In this document: piece after piece, positions 63,277 to 64,000 of the stretch
How the letters are laid out: the number at the start of each line of letters is the position of its first letter
Position numbering within the stretch: the stretch's first letter is position 1
Source of the DNA: Ptiloglossa arizonensis
Taxonomy: Eukaryota; Arthropoda; Insecta; Hymenoptera; Colletidae
Direction of reading: 5' to 3'
Length of the DNA stretch: 64,000 bases
Assembly (NCBI RefSeq): GCF_051014685.1
Contig: NC_135058.1
Location: 13,766,811-13,830,810, forward strand
Program-made: the position numbers and the translations under genes
The notes under the pieces: generated by a model
Seen by the model: only the letters and a program-made list of their open reading frames with translations
Database searches by the model: none
Told to the model about the DNA's origin: nothing

Positions 63277-64000
63277 GCGTGCGGATTTTCAACCGGAGTT
63301 TTTTCCCGAAGGTGGCCTTGAACTTGCGAGGAACCTTCTGGGATCTTTCGAATGGAAGTTTTTATCGAGAGGGTTCGAGCAGGGTGGAATACACCGAGTG
63401 TGTATTCGTTTCACTGTTGGAAGTTTGTCGGTACACGAGATCAAGTAAGAAGAAAAATGTGGTTAATAATTTGTTCAAATGTGTATCACGTTTTTATGTA
63501 GATCTGAATATATAGAATATACTGTAGAGGACGGTACGAACCTCTTTCAAATAGATAGAAAATACTCTGATTATTTTTCATTTCACTGGAAAGAAGTGAA
63601 ATATCGACAAGTGTAATAAAGTCCCAAAGCACTACCAATTTCTCAAATGGCTCCGTAAGAGTTTCCAGACGAATACTTTCGATATTTTAAAGAAAATTTA
63701 CGAAGAATAGATTCGTGTAATACTCGAAGCAAACTTTTCGACCCGAGAGTGATCTCTTCGGAATTATACTTCATCGCCGTGGGTTTTCTTCGGTTACCTG
63801 TCTACCACTCCCAACAGCCGCCCTCCGCCATGGCGAGTTTTCTGATTAACCTATGCATTCTTGAAATCGCCTCCGTGCGATTTCACGGCCATGAAAGTTT
63901 AATCGTGGGCTGCGTCGTCCCGAAAGTAACCCGAAGCGGTTCCTTTTCCCGGTTCGTGGAACTTCGGCTGGAACGCGGTACGTGCACGCCGATTCCTGTA

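Larger units (their letters stand above)
35880..64000 (+). other. Long following intron or flank, no exon recognised
   Basis: From the donor GTAAGTTG to the end of the window (over 28 kb) I found no exon that continues the reading frame and no independent gene. Very long introns next to cytoplasmic-tail exons are usual for teneurin genes, which fits. The listed repeats and foldback elements are what can be described. Long open frames at 40421-40894, 42112-42918, 46256-47083, 48439-49064 and 60604-61059 lie in GC-rich or repeat sequence and show no domain. Confidence 0.6.

Overview
The window reads as nuclear DNA of an arthropod, most likely a hymenopteran insect and plausibly a bee. It is AT-rich but dense in CpG (many TCG, CGA and CGCG words). 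It is full of short simple repeats and small tandem duplications. It has almost no coding sequence and shows GT-AG splice signals. No bacterial-style operons, rRNA, tRNA, CRISPR array or transposase ORF was found. Nearly all long open frames are chance or repeat-driven.

The coding content I can support is one plus-strand gene, seen as small exons scattered over about 19 kb: a candidate first coding exon at 16967-17027, then exons at 19014-19217, 19857-20024, a 27-nt microexon at 31292-31318, and 35706-35879. Every junction has matching splice sites. All four internal exons are a multiple of three long and are bounded by phase-1 introns, so any subset can be skipped without a frame change. Joined, they give 634 nt (211 codons plus one base) of hydrophilic, Ser/Thr/Pro-rich sequence ending in a proline-rich PPEVPPR block. 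By resemblance to the proline-rich part of the Drosophila Ten-m N-terminus, I read this as the cytoplasmic tail of a teneurin (Ten-m or Ten-a; paralogue unresolved). The membrane segment, EGF repeats and YD shell were not found and should lie 3' of the window.

Layout: 1-16357 is gene-free sequence with duplications and a 36-bp minisatellite. 16358-16845 is a pyrimidine (GAGA) tract just upstream of the candidate first exon. 17028-35705 holds the introns, including an 11.3-kb intron with a GC/CpG-rich block (about 21700-22900) that could be an internal promoter and carries a G-quadruplex motif. 35880-64000 is the start of a very long intron (or 3' flank) with several tandem repeats and foldback elements.

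The most interesting observation is the phase-1 microexon, with UGC words just upstream of its acceptor, inside a string of skippable exons. This looks like a cassette system for diversifying the intracellular tail of a neuronal adhesion receptor. Naming the gene and proving the exons needs a protein search and RNA-seq, which I could not run.
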